Assembly (NCBI GenBank): GCA_023384675.1
Contig: JAHDVK010000033.1
Coordinates: forward strand, 1-60,059
Reading direction: 5' to 3'
DNA: 60,059 nucleotides
Source of the DNA: Bryobacteraceae bacterium
GTDB lineage: Bacteria; Acidobacteriota; Terriglobia; Bryobacterales; Bryobacteraceae
Positions 25,388 to 33,780 of the stretch are shown one piece after another. Position 1 is the stretch's first letter, and each line of letters begins with the position of its first letter. The notes beneath the pieces are model-generated. The model was not told the DNA's origin. It did not search any database and saw only the letters and a list, made by a program, of their open reading frames with translations. The position numbers and the translations under genes are program-made.

Positions 25388-26536
25388 TCAGTTCACTTCC
25401 AGTTTCTCGCGGCTCGGCAGCGGCGGGAACTTCGCGTGCGGCTCGGCCTGATACCAGTAAACGACCGAGGAGATGTCGTCCTGAAGGGGCAGATACTCGC
25501 CCTGCGAGTTAGCCTTCCAGCCCAGCGCCTGGATGGTGACGCGCAGATCCTGCTTGAAGCGAATGGGGTCCACGATGTGCCAGCGGTACATGCCGAAGCG
25601 CTGTTGCGAGGCGTAGAGGCCGTCGGGCTTGATCACCTGGTGCAGGCCCGCGTAGGCGGTGGTGAACTCCTGATACTGCCGGGTGACGCGGTTCTCGAAG
25701 TTGTAGGAGCCGCAGAAGTAGTCCTCGGTGCCGGTGCCCACGATGGTGGCGAAGTCCTTGTCGCCGTCCATGAAGAACTTGATTTCACCCTCGCCCCACC
25801 AGCCGCGGTTGTTCACGCCCCAGGCCATGTAGGTGCCCACGTAGTGGCCCGCGCCCTTGATGCCGTCCACGAGCGTGTACACATCCTTGAACGGCAGCGG
25901 ATTCACGCGGCGGAACTGCGCGTGGAAATAGGCGGCGTCGGCGGGCACATCGGTGAGCGTGTAGTCGATCTGGTAGTAGAGCGTCATGTCCTTGTCGTCG
26001 ATGTTCTGCATGGTGATGCGGGCCTTTTCGCGGAAGGGCATCGGCCAGTAGGAATTGAACGCGCTGCCGGGATTCACGGTGATGGCGAGCGAGTTGAGAT
26101 GGGCATACTGCCCCCAGCCCATGCCGAAGAAATCGCCGACGGGCACTTCGACGGAGGGCTCGGTTTCGCCGTCCCAATACATGCGGAGGATGGATGTGCG
26201 CCAGTGGCCCGTGGGGGTCATCCAGATGTGTTGAATCGCGCCGGAGCCGTCGATGTCGGCGAGGGTGAAGGTCTCGCCGCCCTTGATGCGGACGCTCGGA
26301 CTGACCTTCCAGCCCTGGCCCAGATTGCGGGCGGCGTTCTTTCCCGTGCCTTCGGTGGCCATGCCGCCCTTGCCCTTCTCGCCGGTGAAGTTTTCGGGGC
26401 TGATGGAGCGGGTTTCGGCTTTCGAGAGCCGGTGGAGGTTATGAAGCCCGACTTCCAGGCCATTGAACGGGGGCGCCTGCGCGAGCAAAAGCGCGGCACC
26501 AAGGGGAATCGAGAGAAGCAGGGTACGGATTCGCAT
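25388..26536 (-). CDS. DUF2961/GH172-family secreted protein
   Basis: This 382-residue protein has a signal peptide (MRIRTLLLSIPLGAALLLAQ). It carries DUF2961 features: SRSISPENFTGEKG-type start (here RSISPENFTGEKGKGG), HIWMT, then VGDFFGMGWGQYA, and GTGTEDYFCGSYNF near the C-terminal third. Members of this family have been shown to act as GH172 glycosidases on furanosides, such as fructofuranose dianhydride and arabinofuranan. The two conserved acidic sites are compatible with a retained activity, but specificity here is unknown. It appears to be a single gene with its promoter in the 299-nt spacer upstream. Confidence 0.88.
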   Translation of the reverse strand: MRIRTLLLSIPLGAALLLAQAPPFNGLEVGLHNLHRLSKAETRSISPENFTGEKGKGGMATEGTGKNAARNLGQGWKVSPSVRIKGGETFTLADIDGSGAIQHIWMTPTGHWRTSILRMYWDGETEPSVEVPVGDFFGMGWGQYAHLNSLAITVNPGSAFNSYWPMPFREKARITMQNIDDKDMTLYYQIDYTLTDVPADAAYFHAQFRRVNPLPFKDVYTLVDGIKGAGHYVGTYMAWGVNNRGWWGEGEIKFFMDGDKDFATIVGTGTEDYFCGSYNFENRVTRQYQEFTTAYAGLHQVIKPDGLYASQQRFGMYRWHIVDPIRFKQDLRVTIQALGWKANSQGEYLPLQDDISSVVYWYQAEPHAKFPPLPSREKLEVN

Positions 26537-26835
26537 CGGTTGGCTCCTGTGGGGATTGGATCGCGGCTATTGTATCAGTGGACGAAGCGGGAGGTTGAGT
26601 GCCGGGCGGATACAAGCCCGGAACGCGAAGGAGTGTCAAAAAACGGGCGATCCTTCCACCTTACGGTGGCAGATGGATCGGAATGCAGGTAAACGGTATG
26701 GCGAACAACGCGTACCAAATGCCTGCGTCAGCCGGCCGGCATGCGCAGCAACGGGCGATTGTCTCGCACGCCTGTCAGGTGAAGTTAGACGCCATGGGGA
26801 GCTATTTGTACAGCCTTGTTGGTTTCACGAGTCCC

Positions 26836-27066
26836 TCAGGCAGATTCCGCGATTTTCTGATTCACCGCGGCCAGTTCCGCCTCGATCAATCCGCGCATCC
26901 GCGGCGCGCACGCGCGCTGCAATTCGCCCAGCAGGCGCGTTCGCTGGAGTTCCAGCAGGTCGCGCCGCCGATCGTTCTCGCTGCGTGTAGGCACACGCAA
27001 CGCCGCCCTCTGCGCGGCGAGATCCTGCTGTGCCGCAATATCCTTGCTTTCCCAACCTCGAGCCAT
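26836..27066 (-). CDS. Small helical protein of unknown function
   Basis: This 76-residue product starts at an ATG with AAGGAG 6 nt upstream. It is rich in Ala, Arg, Gln and Leu and looks entirely alpha-helical, probably a coiled coil (RRRDLLELQRTRLLGELQ, then GLIEAELAAVNQKIAES). It is encoded 35 nt downstream of the glycosyltransferase gene on the same strand and may belong to its transcript. I do not recognise a family. Confidence 0.65.
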   Translation of the reverse strand: MARGWESKDIAAQQDLAAQRAALRVPTRSENDRRRDLLELQRTRLLGELQRACAPRMRGLIEAELAAVNQKIAESA

Positions 27067-27101
27067 GAAGACTCCTTGCTGTCTTGCTGTGAACGAATTT
27101 G

Positions 27102-28715
27102 TTAGCTGACCGCTTCCACTTCCACTTTGCGCGCGGCCCGCTCGAACCGGATCTTCGCCTGATACTCCTGCCACAGCGTGGAGAAGCCCGCCCAGAAATA
27201 CCCGCTGACGAATATCAGCAGGAAGGGCAGCGCGAAGATATTCATGACATCGATGCAATAGGCAACGATGCCCAGGAAGATGAAGCCCATCGCGATCTCG
27301 GCGAAAGGCAGCCAACCGGACTTGCGCCGGTACACCACGTCGAGCGTCTGCCCGGCCGCGGCTTTCGGTGCATATTTGGGCGTGCGTACGAAGCTCGACT
27401 GCTTCCGCCGCAGAGCTTCCAGCACCGCCTTGGTATTCGATATGGTCAGCGCCACGCCCATCGCCATCAGGAAGGGCAGAAGCAGAATGGCGCGCTTCCA
27501 CGAGCGCGGGTACAACTCGCGTTCCGCCGTGAGATAGAACGCCACGATCGACCAGAACGAACACACGATCAACGGGACATCGACAAACAGCATCTGCTGC
27601 CAGCCGATGTAAAACCGGCACATCATCACCGGCAAAATCAGCGCCGAAACGCACACCATCAGCGGGTAGCTAAGATTGGGCGTCAGATGGAACCACGCTT
27701 CCGCCTTCTCGCGCCATCCGAGGTCCTTCGAGCGCAGGATGGAGGGCAGCAGCTTCATCGCCACCTGCGTCAACCCCTTCGCCCAGCGCTGCTGCTGCAC
27801 CTGGAAGCCGTAGGTGTCCACCGGCAGCTCCGATGGGCACTCCACCCAGGGCAGGTAAACAAACTGCCAGCCGCGCATCTGCGCCCGGTAACTCAGGTCC
27901 GAATCCTCGGTCAACGTGTCGTGCTGCCAGCCGCCGGCGTCCTCGATCATTTCGCGCCGCAGAATGCCCGCCGTGCCATTGAAGTTGAAGAAGAGCCCGG
28001 CGCCCCACCGCGCGGTGTGCTCCAGGGCGAAATGGCCGTCGAGCATCAGCGCCTGCACCTCGGTCAGCAAGCTGTGGTCCCGATTGACGTAGGTCCAGCG
28101 CGTCTGCACCACACCCACTTTCGGGTCGGCGAAGAAGTGGATCGTATTCTCGAGGAAATCCTCGGGCGGCATGAAATCCGCGTCGAAAACGGCGAGAAAC
28201 TCGCCTTTCGCCTGCTTCATGCCCTCCTGCAGGGCGCCGGCCTTGTACCCGTGCCGGTTCGTCCGGTGAATGTACTCGATGGGGTAGCCCTGCGCTTTCA
28301 GCCGCGCCGCCAAGGCCTCGGTGTAGGGGTGTGTATCGTCGGTGGAATCGTCCAGAACCTGAATTTCCAGAAGTTCGCGCGGATAGCGCACCTTCAGGAC
28401 CGCCTCCATCAGCTGATCCACCACATTCCGCTCGTTGAACAGCGGCAATTGAATGGTGACCCGCGGAAGCTGCTCGAAGCGCGCGGGCGGCGCCGCCGGT
28501 ACGCGCCGCCGGTGCTGCAGGTAGCGCTTGATCACCAGATACCGGTGCGCGCCGTAAATCGCCAGGATGCCCAGAAAAACAAAGTAGGGACCGAGCAGGA
28601 GGTAGTCGAACCAATCGAGCCGGTGGATACCGGCGAAGGTGTTGTCTGCAAGCGCCCGCGCCAGCCGATCCACGTTGGAGGGAGCGGTCAGAAATGCCAA
28701 AGGGGCAGATAGCAT
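27102..28715 (-). CDS. Membrane glycosyltransferase, family 2 (cellulose-synthase-like)
   Basis: This 537-residue protein has an N-terminal membrane segment (YLLLGPYFVFLGILAIYG), a cytoplasmic GT-A domain and about four C-terminal membrane segments. Catalytic motifs are LDDSTDD, VFDADFMP (DxD type), EDSDLSYRAQMRGW (TED-like) and QQQRWAKG (QxxRW). These are the processive GT2 hallmarks shared with cellulose, hyaluronan and glucomannan synthases. It should build a beta-linked polysaccharide or glycolipid. No bcs genes are nearby, so cellulose itself is unlikely to be certain. A small helical protein gene follows. Confidence 0.92.
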   Translation of the reverse strand: MLSAPLAFLTAPSNVDRLARALADNTFAGIHRLDWFDYLLLGPYFVFLGILAIYGAHRYLVIKRYLQHRRRVPAAPPARFEQLPRVTIQLPLFNERNVVDQLMEAVLKVRYPRELLEIQVLDDSTDDTHPYTEALAARLKAQGYPIEYIHRTNRHGYKAGALQEGMKQAKGEFLAVFDADFMPPEDFLENTIHFFADPKVGVVQTRWTYVNRDHSLLTEVQALMLDGHFALEHTARWGAGLFFNFNGTAGILRREMIEDAGGWQHDTLTEDSDLSYRAQMRGWQFVYLPWVECPSELPVDTYGFQVQQQRWAKGLTQVAMKLLPSILRSKDLGWREKAEAWFHLTPNLSYPLMVCVSALILPVMMCRFYIGWQQMLFVDVPLIVCSFWSIVAFYLTAERELYPRSWKRAILLLPFLMAMGVALTISNTKAVLEALRRKQSSFVRTPKYAPKAAAGQTLDVVYRRKSGWLPFAEIAMGFIFLGIVAYCIDVMNIFALPFLLIFVSGYFWAGFSTLWQEYQAKIRFERAARKVEVEAVS

Positions 28716-28877
28716 AGCGTCATTTCCACCACCTGGCGGGAGCGCGAACCGTCAACCGGCCGCAGTCCACCCGGCAGGGGGAACACATCCTCCTGGCGAC
28801 AATTCGAGTGTAGCCTATTTCGCGGCCAGGCGCGCCAGCCCCCCCTTCCCGCCGCCCCCGAGTTACCCTGGAAGTTC

Positions 28878-30461
28878 ATGCGGTTAGGAATCGATTTCGG
28901 CACCACGCGCATCGTGGCGGCGGCGGCCGACCGGGGCAATTACCCCGTCGTCGCCTTCGAGTGCCCCGACGGCGCGGCCCGCGAATGGGTGCCCCCTCTG
29001 ATCGCCGTCCGCGGTGGCGAACGCCACTACGGCTGGCAGGCCTGGGCCCTGCAAGGCGCGCCGGGCATCACGCTGGTCCGCTCGCTGAAGCGCGTTCTGG
29101 CCGACGCCGGCCCCGGCACGCTGATCAATCTCGGCCCCATCGCGCTGCCCCTCAGTCAACTCCTCCAGGAAATGGCCGCCGCGCTGCGCGAACAAATCCT
29201 CACCGGTTCGTCGCTGACCCCGAAGCCCGGCGAGCCGCTCGAAATCATGCTCGGCGTGCCCGCCAACGCCAACTCGAATCAGCGCTTTCTCACCGCGGAG
29301 GGCTTCCGCGCCGGCGGCTTCGAGGTCCTGGGCCTGCTGAACGAACCCTCGGCCGCCAGCATCGAATACGCCCACCGCCTGGCCGAAGCCGACCGCACCG
29401 CCCCCGAACACATTTTGGTTTATGACCTCGGCGGCGGTACCTTCGACACTTCCCTGGTCGAGCGCGACGGCGTCAGCCACACCGTCGTCGCCACGGAAAG
29501 CATCCCCACCCTCGGCGGCGAGGATTTCGACGAAATCCTCGCCGAACTCTCGCTCGAACTCGCCGGCCGCTCCAGCGAACGCCACGGCTTCACCGCCGCC
29601 GAAGAGTTTCTGCTCCTTGAAGAATGCCGCGAGAAAAAGGAATCGCTCCATCCCAACACGCGCCGCCTCATCATCGATCTCGACGGGGTCCGCGACGGCT
29701 GGGGCCAGGTCACCATCCCCGTGGCCGAATTCTATGAAGCCTGCCGCACACTGGTGGAAGAGACCCTCCATGCCACGGGCGACGTGCTCGCCCGCGCCGC
29801 CTCCGCCGAACCGCCCTCGCTCTACGTCACCGGCGGCGCCAGCGACCTGCCGCTTGTCTCCCGCCTGCTCCGCGAACAGTTCGGCCGGCGCGTGAAGCGT
29901 TCCGCCTACACCCGCGCCGCCACCGCCATCGGCCTCGCCATCCAGGCCGATGCGCAGTCCCAGTACCGGCTCCGCGAGAGCTTTACCCGCTGGTTCGGCG
30001 TCTGGCGCGAGGCCGAAGCCGGGCGCGTGATCGTCTTCGACTCCCTCTTCGACAAAGCTACGCCGTTGCCCGCCGCCGGCGAACCGCCCCTGCTGCGCAC
30101 CCGCCGCTATCAGCCCGTCCACAACATCGGCCATTTCCGCTATCTCGAATGCACCCACCGCGATGCCGACGGCACGCCGCGCGGCGACGTCACCGCCTGG
30201 GACCAGATTCGTTTTCCCTTCGACCCCACGCTCGCAAATCTGCCCTCGCTCGACAATCTCGAAGTCGGCTACAGCGAGGCCGCCGCCCGCAACTGGATCG
30301 AGGAACGCTACGAAGCCGGACCGCACGGGGGCGTTGCCGTCACCATCGCCAACCTCACCGCCGGCTACCACCGCACGTACCGCCTCGGCCGCTGGGCCGA
30401 CCAGCCCGTCGCCCTCAGCCCCAGAAAAACGCCCCGGCGCAGAAAACAGGCCGCGAAATGA
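28878..30461 (+). CDS. Hsp70/DnaK-like ATPase, atypical
   Basis: This 527-residue protein has the actin/Hsp70 ATPase domain: GIDFGTTRIVAAA (phosphate 1), ILVYDLGGGTFDTSLVE (phosphate 2), NEPSAASIEYAH and VTGGASDLPLVSR (adenosine). The length after the ATPase part is short and lacks the usual DnaK substrate-binding beta-sandwich and EEVD-type tail. It ends in a basic Arg/Lys-rich stretch (RKTPRRRKQAAK). It is not the housekeeping DnaK. The stop overlaps the next ATG by 4 nt (ATGA), tying it to the cyclase gene. Its partner is unknown. Confidence 0.88.
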   Translation: MRLGIDFGTTRIVAAAADRGNYPVVAFECPDGAAREWVPPLIAVRGGERHYGWQAWALQGAPGITLVRSLKRVLADAGPGTLINLGPIALPLSQLLQEMAAALREQILTGSSLTPKPGEPLEIMLGVPANANSNQRFLTAEGFRAGGFEVLGLLNEPSAASIEYAHRLAEADRTAPEHILVYDLGGGTFDTSLVERDGVSHTVVATESIPTLGGEDFDEILAELSLELAGRSSERHGFTAAEEFLLLEECREKKESLHPNTRRLIIDLDGVRDGWGQVTIPVAEFYEACRTLVEETLHATGDVLARAASAEPPSLYVTGGASDLPLVSRLLREQFGRRVKRSAYTRAATAIGLAIQADAQSQYRLRESFTRWFGVWREAEAGRVIVFDSLFDKATPLPAAGEPPLLRTRRYQPVHNIGHFRYLECTHRDADGTPRGDVTAWDQIRFPFDPTLANLPSLDNLEVGYSEAAARNWIEERYEAGPHGGVAVTIANLTAGYHRTYRLGRWADQPVALSPRKTPRRRKQAAK

Positions 30462-31240
30462 ACTTGCTCGACCACCTGCGGCGCGCGCGCGTCATCGACC
30501 TCACGCACGACTACCACCCGGGGATGCCCCACTGGCCCACCCATCCGCCCTTCGCCTATTCGCTCACCAAACTCCACGGCGATCAGGTAATCGGCGACGG
30601 TGTTTCCAGCGCCGCGGACCTCATCGCCCTGGGCGCGCATAACGGCACCCACATCGACGCGCTGTGCCATTTCTCGCAACACGGGCGGCTCTGCGGCGGT
30701 CTCGAAGTGGCGCCGCTGCAAAGCTATACCGGCGGCCTCGCAGCGCATGGCGCCGAAACCATCGCGCCCATCGTCCGACGCGGCGTGCTGCTCGATTTCG
30801 CCGCCCAAGGCCCGCTCGGCGAGAATCACGAAATCACCCCCGCCGAACTGGAACGCGCCGAACGCGAAGCCGGAGTGGGAATCGCCGAAGGCGACGTTGT
30901 GCTGCTGCGCACCGGCTGGGCGCAATACTGGCCGGACCCGGTTCGTTACGTGAACGGCCAGCGCCACCCCGGGCCGGGCCTGGCGGGCGCGCAATGGCTT
31001 ACAAAGCGGGGGATTTTCGCGGCCGGAGCCGATACCGTGGCCTTCGAACGCATGCCCTCGCCCGGGATGGCGGTGCATGCGCATTTCCTGGTCGAAAAGG
31101 GCGTTTTTTTGCTCGAAAACCTGGATCTGGAGGCCATTTCCGGCGCGTTTTCGCGCACATTCGCGTTCGTGGCCGCCCCCATGAAAATCCGCGGCGCGAC
31201 AGGCGCACCCCTTCGCGCCTTCGCCCTGATCGAGGAGTAA
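30458..31240 (+). CDS. Cyclase-family hydrolase (kynurenine formamidase-like)
   Basis: This 260-residue protein belongs to the metal-dependent cyclase superfamily that includes kynurenine formamidase and isatin hydrolase. Early residues (RVIDLTHDYHPGMPHWP) carry the first metal-ligand segment and NGTHIDALCHF is the signature HxGTHxD-like block. The central WAQYWPD and later ERMPSPGMAVHAHFL are conserved. The substrate is not readable. The 4-nt overlap with the Hsp70-like gene and a 4-nt gap to the SDR gene show a tight operon, suggesting a shared small-molecule pathway. Confidence 0.87.
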   Translation: MNLLDHLRRARVIDLTHDYHPGMPHWPTHPPFAYSLTKLHGDQVIGDGVSSAADLIALGAHNGTHIDALCHFSQHGRLCGGLEVAPLQSYTGGLAAHGAETIAPIVRRGVLLDFAAQGPLGENHEITPAELERAEREAGVGIAEGDVVLLRTGWAQYWPDPVRYVNGQRHPGPGLAGAQWLTKRGIFAAGADTVAFERMPSPGMAVHAHFLVEKGVFLLENLDLEAISGAFSRTFAFVAAPMKIRGATGAPLRAFALIEE

Positions 31241-31244
31241 GTTC

Positions 31245-32012
31245 ATGATTGCAAACCGGTTCCTGGAAGGACAGACGGCGCTGGTCACCGGCGCATCGCG
31301 CGGCATCGGCGCCGCCACCGCCCGCGCGCTCGCCGAGGCGGGCTGCGCGCAGGTTTTACTCCATTACGGCGGCTACCGCGAAGGCGCCGAGGCAGTGGCG
31401 CGCGAAGTGGAAGCGCTGGGCGCGGGCGCCGAACTGTGGCAGGCCGATCTCACCACGATGGACGGCATTTCGGAGCTGTGCGGCCGCGCCCGCGCACAGG
31501 GCCGCATCGATATCCTCGTGAACAACGCCGGGTCGCTGGTGCGACGCGCGCCGCTGCTCGAATCCTCCGCGGAGTTATACGACCAGGTCTTTAACCTCAA
31601 CGTGAAGAGCGTCTGGCTGTTGACCCAGGCCGCCGCCGCGGGCATGATCGAGCGCGGCGCGGGCGTGGTGGTGAACCTCTCCTCGATCGGCGCGCGAAAC
31701 GGCGGCGGAATGGGCGCGGCGCTTTATGTGGCCGCGAAATCGGCGATTTCGGGCCTCACCCGGGCGCTGGCCAAGGAACTCGCCGCGAAGGGCGTGCGCG
31801 TGAACGCCTTGAGCCCCGGCACTGTGGACAATGATTTCCACGCCAAGTTCTCGACGCCGGAACTGCTCGAAAGCGTGGCCCGCGCGACGCCGCTCGGGCG
31901 CCTCGCCACCAACGAGGAGATGGCCTCGGTGATCCTGTTCCTGTGCTCGCCCGGCGCGTCGAATGTCCACGGACAGACCATCGAAGTCAACGGCGGCGCG
32001 TTCATGATTTAG
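31245..32012 (+). CDS. Short-chain dehydrogenase/reductase
   Basis: This 255-residue oxidoreductase has the SDR NAD(P) motif TGASRGIG, the NNAG motif, a catalytic Ser in NLSSIGARNG, and YxxxK (YVAAKSA). It is a classical SDR of the FabG type. The C-terminal GQTIEVNGGAFMI is typical. GAGGAG lies upstream of the ATG. It follows the cyclase gene by 4 nt and should oxidise or reduce a related intermediate. Specificity is unknown. Confidence 0.94.
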   Translation: MIANRFLEGQTALVTGASRGIGAATARALAEAGCAQVLLHYGGYREGAEAVAREVEALGAGAELWQADLTTMDGISELCGRARAQGRIDILVNNAGSLVRRAPLLESSAELYDQVFNLNVKSVWLLTQAAAAGMIERGAGVVVNLSSIGARNGGGMGAALYVAAKSAISGLTRALAKELAAKGVRVNALSPGTVDNDFHAKFSTPELLESVARATPLGRLATNEEMASVILFLCSPGASNVHGQTIEVNGGAFMI

Positions 32013-32049
32013 CGCTCGCGAAGCCGCGCCTCCCGCCGATAAGGCCAGC

Positions 32050-33636
32050 ATGACCACACTGCGGCTGATCGCCGCCGCGGGGTTGATGGCCTCCATCGCC
32101 CTGCCGGGCGGGGAACCCGTTTTGCGTCTGAAGACCGGTGGCGCGCTGGAAGAGATGCCGGCGCAGGCGGCGGGCCTGGCCGCGCGTTCGCTTATCGCGC
32201 CGGGCGGCGGGCGCATCCGGATGGTAGTTCAGTTCCGGAACGCGCCGGGCGTGGCCGAGCGGCAGTGGTTTGAGCAGCGCGGCGCGGCGGTGCTGGCCTA
32301 CCTGCCGGATCACGCGTGGATCGTTTCGGCGCCGGAGGGCTTCTCTGTCGAAGGTCTCGAACTGGCGCGCGCGGGGCTGCTCGCGCCCCGGCACAAATGG
32401 AGTCCGCGGCTGGCAGCGGACGAAGGGGATGCGCCGCCCGGAGCCGTGCTGGTGGAGTTTCACGCCGATGTCCCGCCCGCCGAGGCGCGCCGGCTGGCTC
32501 ATGCGGCCGGAGCGCAAATCCGGGAACACCCGGACTTGGCGGCATCTCACCTACTCGTGGACCGCAGCGCGGCTGCGCGTCTGGTGGAACTGAACGAAGT
32601 CCAATACGTCTTGCCGGCGAGCGAGGAACTGGTGCAGGGCCTGCCCGCCACGGCGTGCCTTGGGGCGCGCGCGGGCGGATTACGGGCGGCTTCGGCGCTT
32701 TTCGAGTTCTTTGGCGAAGGCTGGGACGGTCCGGGCCTGAATCCCGCGACCCTCGGTTTCTGGTTTGGCCATCTCGCGCCCACACTGCCGCGCGCCGATG
32801 CCCGCGCCCAACTGGAAGCGGCGATGGCGGCATGGTCCGAGGTGGTCCAGGTCACCTTTATCGAGAGGTGGCTGGCGGAACGGCTGGAGACGATGGACAT
32901 CGAGTTCGCCCCGCTCGACGGGCCGCTGGGGGCACTCGCGCGCACCTTCTATCCACCGCCGAATCCGGAACCGCTGGCGGGCAATATCCTCTTTGACGCC
33001 GATGAACTGTGGCGCATCGGCGCGGATCTGGACTTGTTCTCGGTCGCCCTGCATGAAATCGGCCACGCGCTTGGGTTGGGTCACAGCGACGATCCGCGTT
33101 CGGTGATGTACCCCTACTACCAGAGGGTGGCGGGGTTGCAGGAGTGGGACCGGAACGCCATCCGGCAAATGTACGCGTCGCGCTACGACACCGGCACCCC
33201 GGAGCCGCCGGGCGTGCCGCTGCCGCAACCCGCGCCCGGCGGCCAGACTGGTCCCGCACCGGACCCGCCCGCCGATCCCCAGCCTCCCTCGCCGCCACCA
33301 CCCGGCGATCCGGACCCCGAACCCCCGGCCCAGCCTGCGCCCCCGGAATACACTGGTCCGGACACCCAGCCGCCGTCACTCGTCATCACCTACCCGGCCA
33401 GCGCGACCATGACGACCACGTCGCCAACCATCACCGTTCGCGGGACGGCCGCGGACAACTCGGGCACGGTGACCGTCACCTGGTCCACACAAATCGGCGG
33501 GCAGGGGACGGCGGAGGGAACTCCGTTTTCCGCGGGACCGATTCCCCTGTTTACGGGCACGAACCGCATCACGATCCGCGCCACGGACCCAAGCGGCAAC
33601 AGCGTGTGGCGCGCGCTGACCGTGACGCGCCGGTAA
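32050..33636 (+). CDS. Secreted matrixin-type metalloprotease
   Basis: This 528-residue protein has a signal peptide (LRLIAAAGLMASIALPGG). An N-terminal prodomain-like half is followed by a peptidase M10A domain with zinc motif HEIGHALGLGH (first His at residue 335) and Met-turn SVMYPYY. A proline-rich linker (about residues 385-440) leads to an Ig-like C-terminal domain (PPSLVITYPASA...). It should cleave proteins outside the cell. It starts 37 nt after the SDR gene and may be read from the same transcript, although its function is unlike its neighbours. Confidence 0.88.
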   Translation: MTTLRLIAAAGLMASIALPGGEPVLRLKTGGALEEMPAQAAGLAARSLIAPGGGRIRMVVQFRNAPGVAERQWFEQRGAAVLAYLPDHAWIVSAPEGFSVEGLELARAGLLAPRHKWSPRLAADEGDAPPGAVLVEFHADVPPAEARRLAHAAGAQIREHPDLAASHLLVDRSAAARLVELNEVQYVLPASEELVQGLPATACLGARAGGLRAASALFEFFGEGWDGPGLNPATLGFWFGHLAPTLPRADARAQLEAAMAAWSEVVQVTFIERWLAERLETMDIEFAPLDGPLGALARTFYPPPNPEPLAGNILFDADELWRIGADLDLFSVALHEIGHALGLGHSDDPRSVMYPYYQRVAGLQEWDRNAIRQMYASRYDTGTPEPPGVPLPQPAPGGQTGPAPDPPADPQPPSPPPPGDPDPEPPAQPAPPEYTGPDTQPPSLVITYPASATMTTTSPTITVRGTAADNSGTVTVTWSTQIGGQGTAEGTPFSAGPIPLFTGTNRITIRATDPSGNSVWRALTVTRR

Positions 33637-33690
33637 TCGGTCCGCGCCCACCCGCCAGCCCCAGCTCTCAGGCTTTTTGAGAAATCCATG

Positions 33691-33713
33691 ATTCACCTGC
33701 TCGCCAGGTGAAT
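33691..33713. terminator. Bidirectional hairpin between convergent genes
   Basis: ATTCACCTG (33691-33699) and CAGGTGAAT (33705-33713) form a perfect 9-bp stem with a 5-nt loop. It lies between the converging metalloprotease and sulfatase genes. There is no strong T tract, so it may be a weak terminator or a processing stop. Confidence 0.5.
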
Positions 33714-33780
33714 TCCCCACAGCACCGCGGGTGGGCGGACGTCCTGTGCTATGCCGCCGTTGCGCCGTCTGCCGGCCGGG

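Noticed and set aside
28884-30371. 495-codon open frame opposite the Hsp70-like gene
   Set aside because: Shadow frame; Hsp70 motifs on the plus strand are unambiguous.
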